A program made the translations under genes and the position numbers. Below the pieces are notes generated by a model. It did no database searches. It saw only the letters and a program-made list of their open reading frames with translations, and was not told where the DNA came from. Of a stretch of 64,000 nt of DNA, positions 26,691 to 35,371 are shown in pieces. Source of the DNA: an uncultured Pelagibacteraceae bacterium (GTDB lineage Bacteria > Pseudomonadota > Alphaproteobacteria > Pelagibacterales > Pelagibacteraceae); NCBI GenBank assembly GCA_902612605.1, contig CACMDY010000001.1, positions 248,001-312,000 on the forward strand. Direction: 5' to 3'. Position 1 is the stretch's first letter. Every line of letters begins with the position of its first letter.

Positions 26691-27236
26691 TTACCTATAA
26701 TTACAAAAATTAATTTCTTTAGACATAAAATCATCTGATCCATCTCCATCAGTATCTCCTAAATTAACTTTTACACAAGACATATTACCAGCCATTCCAC
26801 ATGTATTATTTTTATGCGCATATCCCATAACTATTTGACCTTGAATAACATTCTGCGGTGGACAAGTTCCATTACTCCAATTTATTCCAAGTTGAGAGCC
26901 GTTAATAGGGTTTTTCATACCATAATTTTCTAAGTACAATTTATATGTAATTGAGTCAGCATTTAACATATTGCTTGAAAAGCCCGAGGTATTGCAAGTA
27001 TGCGTCTTTGGTGATCTTCCATCTAAATATGGACCAAACTTAATTTCTATTCCATTAAAACAACCTTGTGCTGCTAAATTAATTTTTTTCTCTATATTTG
27101 CAAAATTAGTTTTTAATACATTTTGCTTTGCGCTTTTAGTATAACCGCTGTACGCAACAACTCCAACCGCTGCCAAGATACCAATTATTGCTACTACAAC
27201 TAATAGTTCGATTAATGTGAAACCATTATGCTTCAT
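26691..27236 (-). CDS. Type IV pilin-like protein with six cysteines and EF-hand-like loop
   Basis: The N-terminus reads M-K-H-N-G then F-T-L-I-E-L-L-V-V-V-A-I-I-G-I-L-A-A-V, a classic prepilin peptidase site with the +5 Glu and hydrophobic assembly helix. The 181-aa product has a globular head with six Cys, all after residue 50, and near the C-terminus D-T-D-G-D-G-S-D-D, a calcium-loop-like pattern. It could be a major or minor pilin for adhesion or DNA uptake. No pilus assembly genes (pilB, pilC, pilD, pilQ) are nearby. It is divergent from the TRAP operon and reads toward HIT and GNAT. Confidence 0.88.
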   Translation of the reverse strand: MKHNGFTLIELLVVVAIIGILAAVGVVAYSGYTKSAKQNVLKTNFANIEKKINLAAQGCFNGIEIKFGPYLDGRSPKTHTCNTSGFSSNMLNADSITYKLYLENYGMKNPINGSQLGINWSNGTCPPQNVIQGQIVMGYAHKNNTCGMAGNMSCVKVNLGDTDGDGSDDFMSKEINFCNYR

Positions 27237-27270
27237 TTTAAGATCGTATACTATTAAAATATTTAAAATT

Positions 27271-27293
27271 TTGCATTGTTAAAATATATGCAA
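27271..27293. promoter_or_regulatory. Inverted repeat TTGCAT-N11-ATGCAA upstream of TRAP operon
   Basis: In the 91-bp gap between the pilin-like gene and dctP, TTGCAT (27271-27276) and ATGCAA (27288-27293) form an inverted repeat with an 11-nt spacer, ending 34 nt before the dctP ATG. This could be an operator for a dimeric regulator, but AT-rich DNA makes such pairs likely by chance. A ribosome-binding site GAGAGG follows at 27318-27323, 4 nt before the ATG. Confidence 0.3.
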
Positions 27294-27327
27294 CTAATAA
27301 GATTGTTTTTTAAAAAAGAGAGGAAAA

Positions 27328-28344
27328 ATGAATAAATTAAAATCAATTTACAAAGCTATTATAAGCTTAACATTTATTTTTTCATTTGTTCTTACTTCTA
27401 CAGCTGCTTTTTCAGAAATAGTAGGACGTTTATCAGTTCACTGGAGTCCAAAGCACCATAGTGCAAAACATGCGCAAATATTTGCTGATGAAGTTAATAA
27501 AAGAGCAAAAGGAAAATTAAAAATAGAAGTTTATCCATCTAAACAATTGTTTGGTATTAGAGAAGTAATGGGAGCAGTAACTTCTGGTGCGGTTGAACTT
27601 GGAGGAATTGTTGGTGTAGTAAGTTTTCCGCCAATCAACAAAAACTTCAATGTTGCTTCATTTCCTGGATTATTTAATTCATGGGAACAGCAAAGAGGTT
27701 TTTTTCAAAATTCACCTAAAGGAAAAGAAATTTGGGGTGAATTAACAAAAAAAACTAATTCAACTTTAGTAATGTATAACCCAGTTGGACCTGTAATGAC
27801 TTTTTCAAGTGCTAAAGAGTTAACTGGTATCGATGCTATGAAAGGTCTTAAGGCTAGAAGACTTTTAAAAAGTGAAGAACCAATGTGGGATGCTTTAGGA
27901 GCAAACAGAGTATCTTTGCCTACTGGAGAAGTTTACACTTCTTTACAAACAGGAATGATTGATACAATAAACAGTCCTCCAGGAAGTATTGAAGCATATA
28001 GCTGGTGGGAGTTTTTGAAATATGCTCAAAAGCCTTATCAATATTATGCTGATGCATATATTATGGCAAACTCAACTTGGTTTAATAGTCTATCTCCAGA
28101 CCTACAAAAAATCATAATGGATGTTGGTAAAGAAATAGGGAAAAGATCAACTGACTTAATTATGGATACTGGAGAAAGCACTCTTAAGAAATTCCAAGAA
28201 AGAGGTGGAGTTGTTACAACACTTTCAGGGGCTGAAAAAGCTAAGTTTGATAAGCTTATGAAAGATGAAGTAATGCCAGCAATGGCTAAAATGATTGATG
28301 CTGACGCTTTAGAGGCAGCACAAGCATATGCTAAGAGTAATTAG
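27328..28344 (+). CDS. TRAP transporter substrate-binding protein (DctP type)
   Basis: The 338-aa protein has a signal peptide ending near A-F-S-E and a mature DctP-type fold: H-A-Q-I-F-A-D-E-V-N-K-R-A-K-G, V-Y-P-S-K-Q-L-F-G, the G-L-K-A-R-R segment with the substrate-salt-bridge Arg, and S-L-Q-T-G-M-I-D-T-I-N. It captures a periplasmic organic anion and delivers it to the DctQM permease encoded directly downstream. The typical TRAP Arg is present, so a carboxylate ligand is likely, but the specific compound cannot be read. Confidence 0.93.
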   Translation: MNKLKSIYKAIISLTFIFSFVLTSTAAFSEIVGRLSVHWSPKHHSAKHAQIFADEVNKRAKGKLKIEVYPSKQLFGIREVMGAVTSGAVELGGIVGVVSFPPINKNFNVASFPGLFNSWEQQRGFFQNSPKGKEIWGELTKKTNSTLVMYNPVGPVMTFSSAKELTGIDAMKGLKARRLLKSEEPMWDALGANRVSLPTGEVYTSLQTGMIDTINSPPGSIEAYSWWEFLKYAQKPYQYYADAYIMANSTWFNSLSPDLQKIIMDVGKEIGKRSTDLIMDTGESTLKKFQERGGVVTTLSGAEKAKFDKLMKDEVMPAMAKMIDADALEAAQAYAKSN

Positions 28345-28372
28345 AAGAAGTTAAACTTTTTCTATAAAGATT

Positions 28373-28867
28373 ATGAGGGCATTGCGAGCTATTAATAATT
28401 TGCTAGCAAAAGCTGCAATTTCGCTCGCAATGTTCATCGTCTTTTTAATGGTGGCAGCTTTAGCATTAAGCGCCACAACAAGATTTATCACTGGTACAGG
28501 ATTTGCATGGTTTATTGAATTACCCCCAGTAATGGTAAGTTGGCTAGTTTTTCCATTACTTGGTCCTTTGCTAAAACAAGGACAACATATTAAAGTAGAT
28601 TTTTTAAGTCACTATTTATCTGAGAAATCAAAAAATATTATTGGAACAATCGTAAATTTAATAGCTTTAATTTCTGCGTGTGTCTTCTTTAAAGCAGGAG
28701 TTGATGCAACAACAATGTATTACAATTTAGGACAGATGATGGAATTAGAAATTAACATTCCTATCTGGTGGATGTTTTTAGCATTTCCAGTTGGTTTTTT
28801 AATTTTAGCCTTAACCTCATTAGAACTTATTTTAGATAATTTAAAAAAACTTTTTGGGAAAGAATAA
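28373..28867 (+). CDS. TRAP transporter small permease (DctQ type)
   Basis: This is a 164-aa inner-membrane protein with four hydrophobic helices (about 15-35, 50-65, 90-110 and 130-155). It has the DctQ-like W-F-I-E-L-P-P-V-M-V-S-W-L-V-F and G-Q-H-I-K-V-D-F segments. It bridges the binding protein and the large DctM channel. It lies 28 nt after dctP and abuts dctM with no gap. Confidence 0.92.
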   Translation: MRALRAINNLLAKAAISLAMFIVFLMVAALALSATTRFITGTGFAWFIELPPVMVSWLVFPLLGPLLKQGQHIKVDFLSHYLSEKSKNIIGTIVNLIALISACVFFKAGVDATTMYYNLGQMMELEINIPIWWMFLAFPVGFLILALTSLELILDNLKKLFGKE

Positions 28868-30133
28868 ATGTTTGGATTAGCTTTTATTATTTCTCTTATA
28901 ACATTAATTATCTCAGTCCCAATTTTTTTAGTTTTTGGTTTAGGAAGTTCGTTAGCTGCAATTGCAGGATTAAATCTGCCTTGGTCAGTTTTGATACAAG
29001 TTTCATTTGGTGCATTAACTAAACATGTTCTAATCGCTGTTCCATTATTCATATTTACTGGAATGGCTATGTTGAAGGGAGGGGCTGCTTCAAGATTAGT
29101 TAAATTTACAACAACTCTAGTTGGACATTGGCCAGGTGGATTAGGTGTTGCAATGGTTATTGCAATGGGTTTCTTTGCGGCTTTTTGTGGTTCAATACTT
29201 GCAGCAATTACAGCAGTTGGAACAATTATGATGCCAAAGATGATTGAGCAGGGTTATCCAACTCCTTTTGTTGTTGTCCTAGCAGCTTCAGCTGCTTTAT
29301 TAGAGGCATTGATACCTCCATCCAATGCAGCAATATTATTTAGTGCTTTAACTAATGTTCCAGTCTCTAAAACCTTTGCTGCTGGAGTTATTCCAGGTTT
29401 AGTTCTGCTTGTTTTGATGGTCCTTCTAGTTTTGTTTAAATGCAGGCATATTAGAACAGATGAGAAGGCATCATTAAAAGAAAGAGTAAGTTCTTTCATA
29501 GCTGCACTACCGGCATTGATCACCCCAGTGATTATTTTAGGCGGAATTTATGCGGGAATACTAACTCCATCTGAGTCAGCAGCTGTTGCAGGAGTATATG
29601 CGGTTCTAATTGGATTTTTAATTTACCGTGAACTTACTTTTTCATCTTTAATGAGCTGTTTAAGGGAAACTGCAATCATAACAGCAGTTATTTTTGCAAT
29701 TATAGCAACTGCAACATTCTTAAGTGTTGTTTTAACCTACACGCAAGCTCCTCAAAAAATTATAACATTCTTCACAGATAAAGGCGTAAGTGTGAATCTG
29801 TTCTGGATAATGCTTGGAGCAATTTGTTTAATTCTTGGAACATTTATAGAAATAGTTCCTGTATTTTATTTAACTGTGCCAATTTTTGCAGCAATCACAT
29901 TATCATTTAATCAGAGTTTACTTCATCTTTATGTAGTATTTGTTGCATTTGCGGGAATAGGTATGATAACACCCCCCGTATGCGTTGGTATTTATACAGC
30001 TGCAGGCGTGATCAAAGAAAATCCAGCGAAAGCTTTCAAAGAAGTTCCCCTATTTACAATCGTTGGAATAATTTATGGAATACTAATGATACTATTTCCA
30101 ATATTCTCAACCTGGTTACCTGGTAAATTGTAA
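28868..30133 (+). CDS. TRAP transporter large permease (DctM type)
   Basis: The 421-aa DctM protein has 11-12 predicted helices and family motifs: F-F-A-A-F-C-G-S in the first repeat, P-P-S-N-A-A-I-L, L-T-P-S-E-S-A-A-V-A-G-V-Y-A, and I-T-P-P-V-C-V-G-I-Y near the C-terminus. It forms the sodium-driven elevator channel. TRAP systems are prominent in marine alphaproteobacteria for organic-acid scavenging. It converges with a 55-aa gene whose stop is 1 nt away. Confidence 0.95.
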   Translation: MFGLAFIISLITLIISVPIFLVFGLGSSLAAIAGLNLPWSVLIQVSFGALTKHVLIAVPLFIFTGMAMLKGGAASRLVKFTTTLVGHWPGGLGVAMVIAMGFFAAFCGSILAAITAVGTIMMPKMIEQGYPTPFVVVLAASAALLEALIPPSNAAILFSALTNVPVSKTFAAGVIPGLVLLVLMVLLVLFKCRHIRTDEKASLKERVSSFIAALPALITPVIILGGIYAGILTPSESAAVAGVYAVLIGFLIYRELTFSSLMSCLRETAIITAVIFAIIATATFLSVVLTYTQAPQKIITFFTDKGVSVNLFWIMLGAICLILGTFIEIVPVFYLTVPIFAAITLSFNQSLLHLYVVFVAFAGIGMITPPVCVGIYTAAGVIKENPAKAFKEVPLFTIVGIIYGILMILFPIFSTWLPGKL

Positions 30134-30134
30134 A

Positions 30135-30302
30135 TTATTTTTTTATTGTCCAACCATTCTTTTCTAATGCTTTAATTAAATTTTTAAGCATTTCATCTCT
30201 TGATGTTTTTTGATCTCCTATTTTTTCAAAGAATACAGGTTCTAATCCTCTATCCTTCTTAGATTTAAAATAGTTTTTGATTGATTGTACTAGTATTTTC
30301 AT
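30135..30302 (-). CDS. Small uncharacterised protein, 55 aa, with strong Shine-Dalgarno
   Basis: On the minus strand an ATG at 30302 opens a 55-codon frame ending at 30135. It is preceded by AAAGGAGG (GGAGG at 30306-30310), only 3 nt from the ATG, which is unusually complementary to 16S rRNA for this genome. The product is basic and helical (opens M-K-I-L-V-Q-S-I-K-N-Y-F-K, ends A-L-E-K-N-G-W-T-I-K-K), without signal or membrane segments. I do not recognise the family. It fills what would otherwise be a 245-bp empty stretch after dctM and may be the last gene of the his-linked minus-strand run. Confidence 0.7.
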   Translation of the reverse strand: MKILVQSIKNYFKSKKDRGLEPVFFEKIGDQKTSRDEMLKNLIKALEKNGWTIKK

Positions 30303-30378
30303 TTGCCTCCTTTAGCGTTATGTTTAAAGTCCCAGCAAGTAAAGTTATTTTTTAAATCAGGACTATTCTATAATACCA

Positions 30379-30903
30379 TTAAATATTATCTTTTCCACCT
30401 TTGCCTGAAGCTATTTGCCAAGTTTTGCAACTAGCAATTACAACGAAGAGTCTTCCTGTAATCTTTTGCTTATCTATGTATCGAATATTAAGAGTAGCAG
30501 TATCTAAAAATATAGATCTGTAAGGAAATTTTTTATTTTTATTTATAGGTGTTATTTCACTTAATAAATAAGAATTATTGCTATCTCCTTCGTGTTCTAG
30601 GTGATGTAATATTTCAGCATTTGCAAGGTTTTCTTTGAATATTTTGTAATCCATTAATCGTTTTTCACTTTTCCACTCAACTCTTGGATATATAAAAGCA
30701 GAGTAATCATCTATTACTAATACAAAATCTTGGGGAATATTATTATTTAAATTTTTTTTATATAAAATTTCATCATGTGCAAAGGTTGTTTGACAAATTA
30801 AAATCTTAAGAGCATTTTCCTTTTCGTAATAACTATACCCAAAAAGAAGAACTAATATAAAAGCAATAATAAAATGGATTTTTTCTAATTTAATTATCAT
30901 CAA
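30379..30903 (-). CDS. Membrane-anchored protein of unknown function
   Basis: The 174-aa protein begins with a hydrophobic helix (about residues 9-24, F-I-I-A-F-I-L-V-L-L-F-G) suited to a signal anchor, followed by a soluble domain containing two Cys and the C-terminal V-V-I-A-S-C-K-T-W-Q-I-A-S-G-K-G-G-K. An alternative start is the second Met. No family is recognised. It is 15 nt downstream of hisE on the same strand, so it may be cotranscribed with the his genes, but nothing links it to histidine synthesis. Confidence 0.65.
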   Translation of the reverse strand: MMIIKLEKIHFIIAFILVLLFGYSYYEKENALKILICQTTFAHDEILYKKNLNNNIPQDFVLVIDDYSAFIYPRVEWKSEKRLMDYKIFKENLANAEILHHLEHEGDSNNSYLLSEITPINKNKKFPYRSIFLDTATLNIRYIDKQKITGRLFVVIASCKTWQIASGKGGKDNI

Positions 30904-30918
30904 TCTTTCATTGTGAAA

Positions 30919-31191
30919 TTACTTTTTTCGACTATTCAGTTCTTCCATTACTTCTTCAATTTTTATACCACTTTTTTCAAGGTACATAATGAGGTGATAT
31001 AAAACATCTGCCGCTTCATGTATTTTATTAGAATTTTGCTCTACAGCTTCTATTAGTTCATTTATCTCTTCTAAAACCTTTTCTTTCGCTAAAGTTTTAT
31101 CCTCTAAAAGCTTATTGGTGTATGAGCCTTCAATAGGATTACTTTTTCGCTCTCTTGCAAGGTTAACCAGATCTTCTAAAATCTTTAACAT
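30919..31191 (-). CDS. hisE: Phosphoribosyl-ATP diphosphatase
   Basis: HisE hydrolyses PR-ATP to PR-AMP in the second step of histidine synthesis. I start it at 31191 (90 aa) because that Met begins the family N-terminus L-K-I-L-E-D-L; an upstream frame to 31260 lies within hisF. Motifs are G-S-Y-T-N-K-L-L, the metal-binding E-E-I-N-E-L-I-E-A and E-A-A-D-V-L-Y-H-L. It is separated from hisF by 1 nt. The separate HisI cyclohydrolase is not in this window. Confidence 0.94.
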   Translation of the reverse strand: MLKILEDLVNLARERKSNPIEGSYTNKLLEDKTLAKEKVLEEINELIEAVEQNSNKIHEAADVLYHLIMYLEKSGIKIEEVMEELNSRKK

Positions 31192-31192
31192 A

Positions 31193-31945
31193 CTAAATCC
31201 TAACAGGTATATCTTTTGAAGCCAAATATTGCTTAGCTTCATTAACTGAATAAGTCCCATAATGGAATATAGATGCTGCTAAAACAGCACTAGCACCTGA
31301 TTTTATTCCATCAACTAAGTGATCTAAAGTTCCAACCCCACCTGATGCAATAACTGGAATATTGACCATGGATGATATCTTTTGCATCAATTCAATATCA
31401 TATCCTGACTGGGTTCCATCTTTATCCATAGAGGTCACAAGAAGCTCTCCAGCACCACATTTCTCCATTTTAGATGCAAATTCTAAAGCGTTTATGCCTG
31501 TTGGATTTCTACCACCGTGGGTAAAAATTTCCCATCCACCATCTTTTCTTTTTGCATCAATTGCAACAACAATACACTGTGATCCAAATTTTCTAGAACT
31601 ATCTTCAACAACTTTTGAATTCTGAACAGCAGCTGTATTTATTGATACTTTATCTGCTCCACAATTTAGTAATTTGTTAATATCATCAACACTTCTAACA
31701 CCTCCGCCTACTGTTAAAGGTACAAAACATTTCTTAGACGTTTTTTCTACTACCTCATAAATAGTATCTCTATTTTCATTAGAAGCAGTAATATCTAAAA
31801 AGCAAATCTCATCAGCTCCACCATCACTATAAATTTTTGCTTGTTCAACAGGATCTCCTGCATCTTTAAGATCAACAAAGTTAATACCTTTTACAACACG
31901 ACCATTTTTAACATCTAAACAAGGTATAATTCTATTTTTAAGCAT
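31193..31945 (-). CDS. hisF: Imidazole glycerol phosphate synthase cyclase subunit
   Basis: HisF uses ammonia from HisH to convert PRFAR to IGP and AICAR; the AICAR by-product can re-enter purine synthesis through PurH. The 250-aa TIM barrel shows [39 protein letters not shown] and I-A-S-G-G-V-G with the catalytic Asp residues in the usual places. It overlaps hisA by 8 nt. Confidence 0.97.
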   Translation of the reverse strand: MLKNRIIPCLDVKNGRVVKGINFVDLKDAGDPVEQAKIYSDGGADEICFLDITASNENRDTIYEVVEKTSKKCFVPLTVGGGVRSVDDINKLLNCGADKVSINTAAVQNSKVVEDSSRKFGSQCIVVAIDAKRKDGGWEIFTHGGRNPTGINALEFASKMEKCGAGELLVTSMDKDGTQSGYDIELMQKISSMVNIPVIASGGVGTLDHLVDGIKSGASAVLAASIFHYGTYSVNEAKQYLASKDIPVRI

Positions 31946-32657
31946 CTATTTCTTTTGCAAGTTCATCTAACTTTATGTCTCCGTCGTATATAGCTTTTCC
32001 AACTATTACTCCTTCAATATTATTTAAATTTTTAGCTTTTTTAATATCATCAATTGATGAAACGCCACCCGATATAACTACTGGACAATTTGAAATATTT
32101 GCCACTTTTTGTGTTTCTTCAAAATTTGGGCTTTGCTTTGTTCCATCTCTATTGATATCTGTGTAAATAATTCTGCTTACTCCATAATTATTTACTTTTT
32201 TTAAATATTCAGTTGTTAGCTTATCCGACTCTTCAGTCCAACCAGAAATTGCAAGATGCCCATCCTTTGCATCCAATCCTAGTGCAATTTTGTTTTCAAA
32301 TTTATTACAAGCTTCTTCTAAAAATCTTCTATCTTTTATAGCGGCACTACCCAAAATTACTTTTTCAACACCAGCATCAATGTATTTTTGAATAGTCTCA
32401 AAATTTCTTACACCACCTCCTATTTCTATTTTAAGGTCAAATTTTCCAATAATATCTTGGATAATATCAGTATTAATTGGCTCCCCAGTTAATGCACCGT
32501 CCAGATCGACTATATGTAAATTTTTAAATCCATTATCTTTATATTTTCCAGCTTGCTCCACAGGAGACATTTCATATTCTGTTTTATTTTCAAAGTCTCC
32601 TTTGATAAGTCTGACACATTTTTTATCTTTAATATCTATTGCTGGAAATATTTTCAT
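31938..32657 (-). CDS. hisA: ProFAR isomerase
   Basis: HisA isomerises ProFAR to PRFAR. The 239-aa barrel opens [15 protein letters not shown] and includes the H-I-V-D-L-D-G-A-L segment, [24 protein letters not shown] and V-I-S-G-G-V-S. It is 28 nt downstream of the FkbM methyltransferase gene that interrupts the usual hisH-hisA order. Confidence 0.96.
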   Translation of the reverse strand: MKIFPAIDIKDKKCVRLIKGDFENKTEYEMSPVEQAGKYKDNGFKNLHIVDLDGALTGEPINTDIIQDIIGKFDLKIEIGGGVRNFETIQKYIDAGVEKVILGSAAIKDRRFLEEACNKFENKIALGLDAKDGHLAISGWTEESDKLTTEYLKKVNNYGVSRIIYTDINRDGTKQSPNFEETQKVANISNCPVVISGGVSSIDDIKKAKNLNNIEGVIVGKAIYDGDIKLDELAKEIDA

Positions 32658-32685
32658 TTTTCTATACAGCTTGCATTAAACCTAA

Positions 32686-33540
32686 TTAACATAATTTAAA
32701 AAAATCATTATTATAAAAAATTTCGTCTTGTCCGAATCTGTCAAAATATTTGAAATTTTTTTTCTCAAAAAATGCATTAAAATTATTTTTTTCCGGTGAA
32801 TTATTTTCAACTGACACAACTTTTATTAAAAACTTTGAAAAATTTATTGAATTTAAAACATTCAATTCTCCGCCTTCAATGTCGATTGATAAATAGTCTA
32901 TTTCGGTACCAGGTAATATATTTTTTTCGAGAGTAGTTGTCTGAATTTTATTAACTTTGTACTTACTTTTTGGATCTTTTTTAATAATATCCTCAGAAAC
33001 AAAATTTTCATCATTAATACCACTCATCATAGTTAAACCTTCTTCAACCTCAAAAAATTCTACCTCTTTTTCCTCATTACTAATAGCTTTATTAATTAAT
33101 TTGCATGCTCTATTTTTTTTTAATTTATCAAATTGTATTTTTGCTGGTTCAAAGGCAATTCCCTTCCAATTTAAAAATTTTTCAAAATGAAAACAATTAC
33201 TACCCATAATTCCATCAAAAGCTCCAATTTCAACAAAAAAACCGTGTTTTTTATCTTTAAAAAAATAATTTTTTATAATTTTATCTTGCCCAGATTGAGA
33301 GAGAAATTTTTCATTCCAAAAAAGTTTTCTTTCACAATTCCAAATTTTTTGTCTTAAATCTCCACGCAAGACATGAAATTTTTTTTCATCGTAAGTGTTT
33401 GGTATTTCTTCAATTAGCATATTATAAATTTTGTGTGCGTGAACTATTCCTTCAAGATCTTTTTTAAATAACTCATCTGCCTTACTCATGATAAAAGAAA
33501 TATTTTTTCCAGTAAATTGATCTAAATTAATATTTTTCAT
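32686..33540 (-). CDS. FkbM-family methyltransferase inserted in his cluster
   Basis: The 284-aa protein has the FkbM SAM-binding core: S-Q-S-G-Q-D then F-F-V-E-I-G-A-F-D-G (motif I), W-K-G-I-A-F-E-P, an N-K-A-I-S strand, and I-D-Y-L-S-I-D-I-E-G-G-E-L-N-V-L. FkbM proteins O-methylate sugars, polyketides or surface glycans; the target here is unknown. It lies between hisH (2-nt gap) and hisA (28-nt gap) in the same direction, so is cotranscribed with histidine genes although its role is probably unrelated. The first ~90 residues precede the core and are not recognised. Confidence 0.86.
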   Translation of the reverse strand: MKNINLDQFTGKNISFIMSKADELFKKDLEGIVHAHKIYNMLIEEIPNTYDEKKFHVLRGDLRQKIWNCERKLFWNEKFLSQSGQDKIIKNYFFKDKKHGFFVEIGAFDGIMGSNCFHFEKFLNWKGIAFEPAKIQFDKLKKNRACKLINKAISNEEKEVEFFEVEEGLTMMSGINDENFVSEDIIKKDPKSKYKVNKIQTTTLEKNILPGTEIDYLSIDIEGGELNVLNSINFSKFLIKVVSVENNSPEKNNFNAFFEKKNFKYFDRFGQDEIFYNNDFFKLC

Positions 33541-33542
33541 TT

Positions 33543-34169
33543 TTATAGGCTCAGAAAATTATCTATAATATTTAAACCAGTCTTATCACTTTTTTCTGGG
33601 TGAAATTGAGTCCCAAATATATTTTCTTTTTCAATAGCACAAACTATATTTGACGAATAATCAGTTGTTGCTGCAATTACAGATTTATCATTTGGAACAA
33701 ATTCGTAACTGTGCACAAAATACATATGAGAATTGTTTTCTATATCTTTAAAAATTTTACTTTCTTTAATAATATTAATTTGATTCCAACCAATGTGGGG
33801 GAGTTTATATTTTCCATTTTGATTATTAATTTTCGATACTTTGCCAGAAATCCATCCTAAACCTTTTGTTTCAACCTCCTCATATCCAACATCTGCAAAC
33901 ATTTGAAGACCTACACAAATTCCTAAAAGAGGTTTTTTATTATTTAAAGCGAATTCACTTAAAGTATCAGTCAAACCATTTATGCTATTTAGATCGTCAA
34001 TGCAGCTCTTAAATGATCCCTGCCCTGGTAAAACTACCTTATCACTAGATTTAATTTTATTTAAATCTGAAGTTACTTCGATATTTACTTTACCTTTAGC
34101 AACTTCCTTGAAGGAGTTAATTACAGAACTAATATTACCCGACTTATAGTCAACAATAGTGACGTCCAT
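33543..34169 (-). CDS. hisH: Imidazole glycerol phosphate synthase glutaminase subunit
   Basis: HisH releases ammonia from glutamine for HisF. This class I glutamine amidotransferase (208 aa) has the oxyanion segment V-L-P-G-Q-G-S-F, the nucleophile elbow L-G-I-C-V-G-L-Q-M and the His/Glu pair in T-Q-F-H-P-E-K-S. It is 5 nt after hisB and 2 nt before the FkbM gene. Confidence 0.96.
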   Translation of the reverse strand: MDVTIVDYKSGNISSVINSFKEVAKGKVNIEVTSDLNKIKSSDKVVLPGQGSFKSCIDDLNSINGLTDTLSEFALNNKKPLLGICVGLQMFADVGYEEVETKGLGWISGKVSKINNQNGKYKLPHIGWNQINIIKESKIFKDIENNSHMYFVHSYEFVPNDKSVIAATTDYSSNIVCAIEKENIFGTQFHPEKSDKTGLNIIDNFLSL

Positions 34170-34174
34170 TAATC

Positions 34175-34765
34175 TTATAAAGAGCCCTTTGTAGATGGAA
34201 TTGTACTTTTATTCTTTGGATCCAATTCTAACGCAGCTCTTAAAGTTCTTGCTAAACCTTTATAACAAGACTCGATAATATGGTGACTATTGTCACCGTA
34301 AATATTTTCAACGTGCAATGTAATTCCTGCAGCTTGCGAGAATGCTTGGAACCATTCTTTAAATAGTTCTGTGTCCATTTCACCAAGTTTTTCGACTTTT
34401 AATTTTACATTCCAAATCAAATAAGGTCTGTTTGAAACATCTATTGCAACTCTTGTTAATGTTTCGTCCATCGGTAATAAAATATGTGCATATCTTTTAA
34501 TACCTACAAATTTTTTTGAAGCTTTCTTTAAGCATTCTCCAATAGCAATTCCAGTGTCTTCAGTTGTGTGGTGAAGATCAATATGTGTGTCACCTTTGGC
34601 TTTCACTGTTAAATCCATTGATGAGTGCTTAGATAACTGCTCAAGCATGTGATCTAAAAATCCTATTCCTGTGTCAACTTTGTACTTACCTTTGCCATCA
34701 ATATTAAGGTCAACACTGATATTTGTTTCTTTTGTTTTTCTAGATATTTTTGCTTTTCTTTTCAT
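34175..34765 (-). CDS. hisB: Imidazoleglycerol-phosphate dehydratase
   Basis: The monofunctional HisB dehydratase (196 aa) converts IGP to imidazole acetol phosphate. It shows [12 protein letters not shown], the metal motif D-L-H-H-T-T-E-D, and a second metal motif [12 protein letters not shown]. No phosphatase domain is fused. It is the first gene of the minus-strand his cluster and is divergent from hslV across 90 bp. Confidence 0.96.
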   Translation of the reverse strand: MKRKAKISRKTKETNISVDLNIDGKGKYKVDTGIGFLDHMLEQLSKHSSMDLTVKAKGDTHIDLHHTTEDTGIAIGECLKKASKKFVGIKRYAHILLPMDETLTRVAIDVSNRPYLIWNVKLKVEKLGEMDTELFKEWFQAFSQAAGITLHVENIYGDNSHHIIESCYKGLARTLRAALELDPKNKSTIPSTKGSL

Positions 34766-34791
34766 AATTTAAATTAGGTATATAGGTATTT

Positions 34792-34804
34792 TTGATTATA
34801 TCAA
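34792..34804. promoter_or_regulatory. Short inverted repeat in hisB-hslV divergent promoter region
   Basis: TTGAT-TAT-ATCAA at 34792-34804 is a perfect 5-bp inverted repeat within the 90-bp gap (34766-34855) that must hold promoters for both the his cluster and hslVU. It could be an operator or simply AT-rich chance. No other structure is apparent in the gap. Confidence 0.25.
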
Positions 34805-34855
34805 TAATCCTAAACCTGGGCTTGAACTATTTAAATTCATATCCATCTATAGTCC

Positions 34856-35371
34856 ATGACAACAATTGTACTTGTAAGAAAAAATAATGACGTAGTTGTG
34901 GCCAGTGACGGTCAAGTTAGCATGGGCAACACTGTTATAAAGAAAACTGCAAACAAAGTTCGTAAAATTGAGAAAAGAAATGTGATCGCGGGATTTGCTG
35001 GATCGACAGCAGATGCTTTAACATTGTTTGAAAGATTAGAATCAAAACTTGAAAAGCATGCAGGTAACTTAACAAGAGCTGCTGTAGAATTAGCAAAAGA
35101 TTGGCGTACAGATAAATATTTAAGAAGATTAGAGGCCTTAATGGCAATAGGTGATAAAGAAAAAAGTTTTATAATTTCTGGAACTGGTGATGTTTTAGAG
35201 CCCGAAGGTGACGTAATCGGAATTGGTTCTGGTGGAAACTATGCTCTGGCTGCTGCGAAAGTATTAATGGATACAGATTTGTCTGCGGAAGATATTGCAA
35301 AAAAATCAATTAAAGTTGCTTCAGATATATGTGTGTTTACTAATGACAATTTAAGTATGGAGAAAATTTAA
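34856..35371 (+). CDS. hslV: ATP-dependent protease subunit HslV
   Basis: HslV is the threonine-protease dodecamer of the HslUV complex. The 171-aa protein starts M-T-T-I-V so that Thr2 becomes the catalytic nucleophile after Met removal. The [13 protein letters not shown] segment, [15 protein letters not shown] and [11 protein letters not shown] are all typical. Its stop overlaps the hslU start by 1 nt. Confidence 0.97.
   Translation: MTTIVLVRKNNDVVVASDGQVSMGNTVIKKTANKVRKIEKRNVIAGFAGSTADALTLFERLESKLEKHAGNLTRAAVELAKDWRTDKYLRRLEALMAIGDKEKSFIISGTGDVLEPEGDVIGIGSGGNYALAAAKVLMDTDLSAEDIAKKSIKVASDICVFTNDNLSMEKI

Noticed and set aside
30328..30364. AGTCC/GGACT long-range hairpin upstream of the 55-aa gene as a riboswitch
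   Set aside because: Only 5 bp with a 27-nt AT-rich loop; no known riboswitch architecture is visible.
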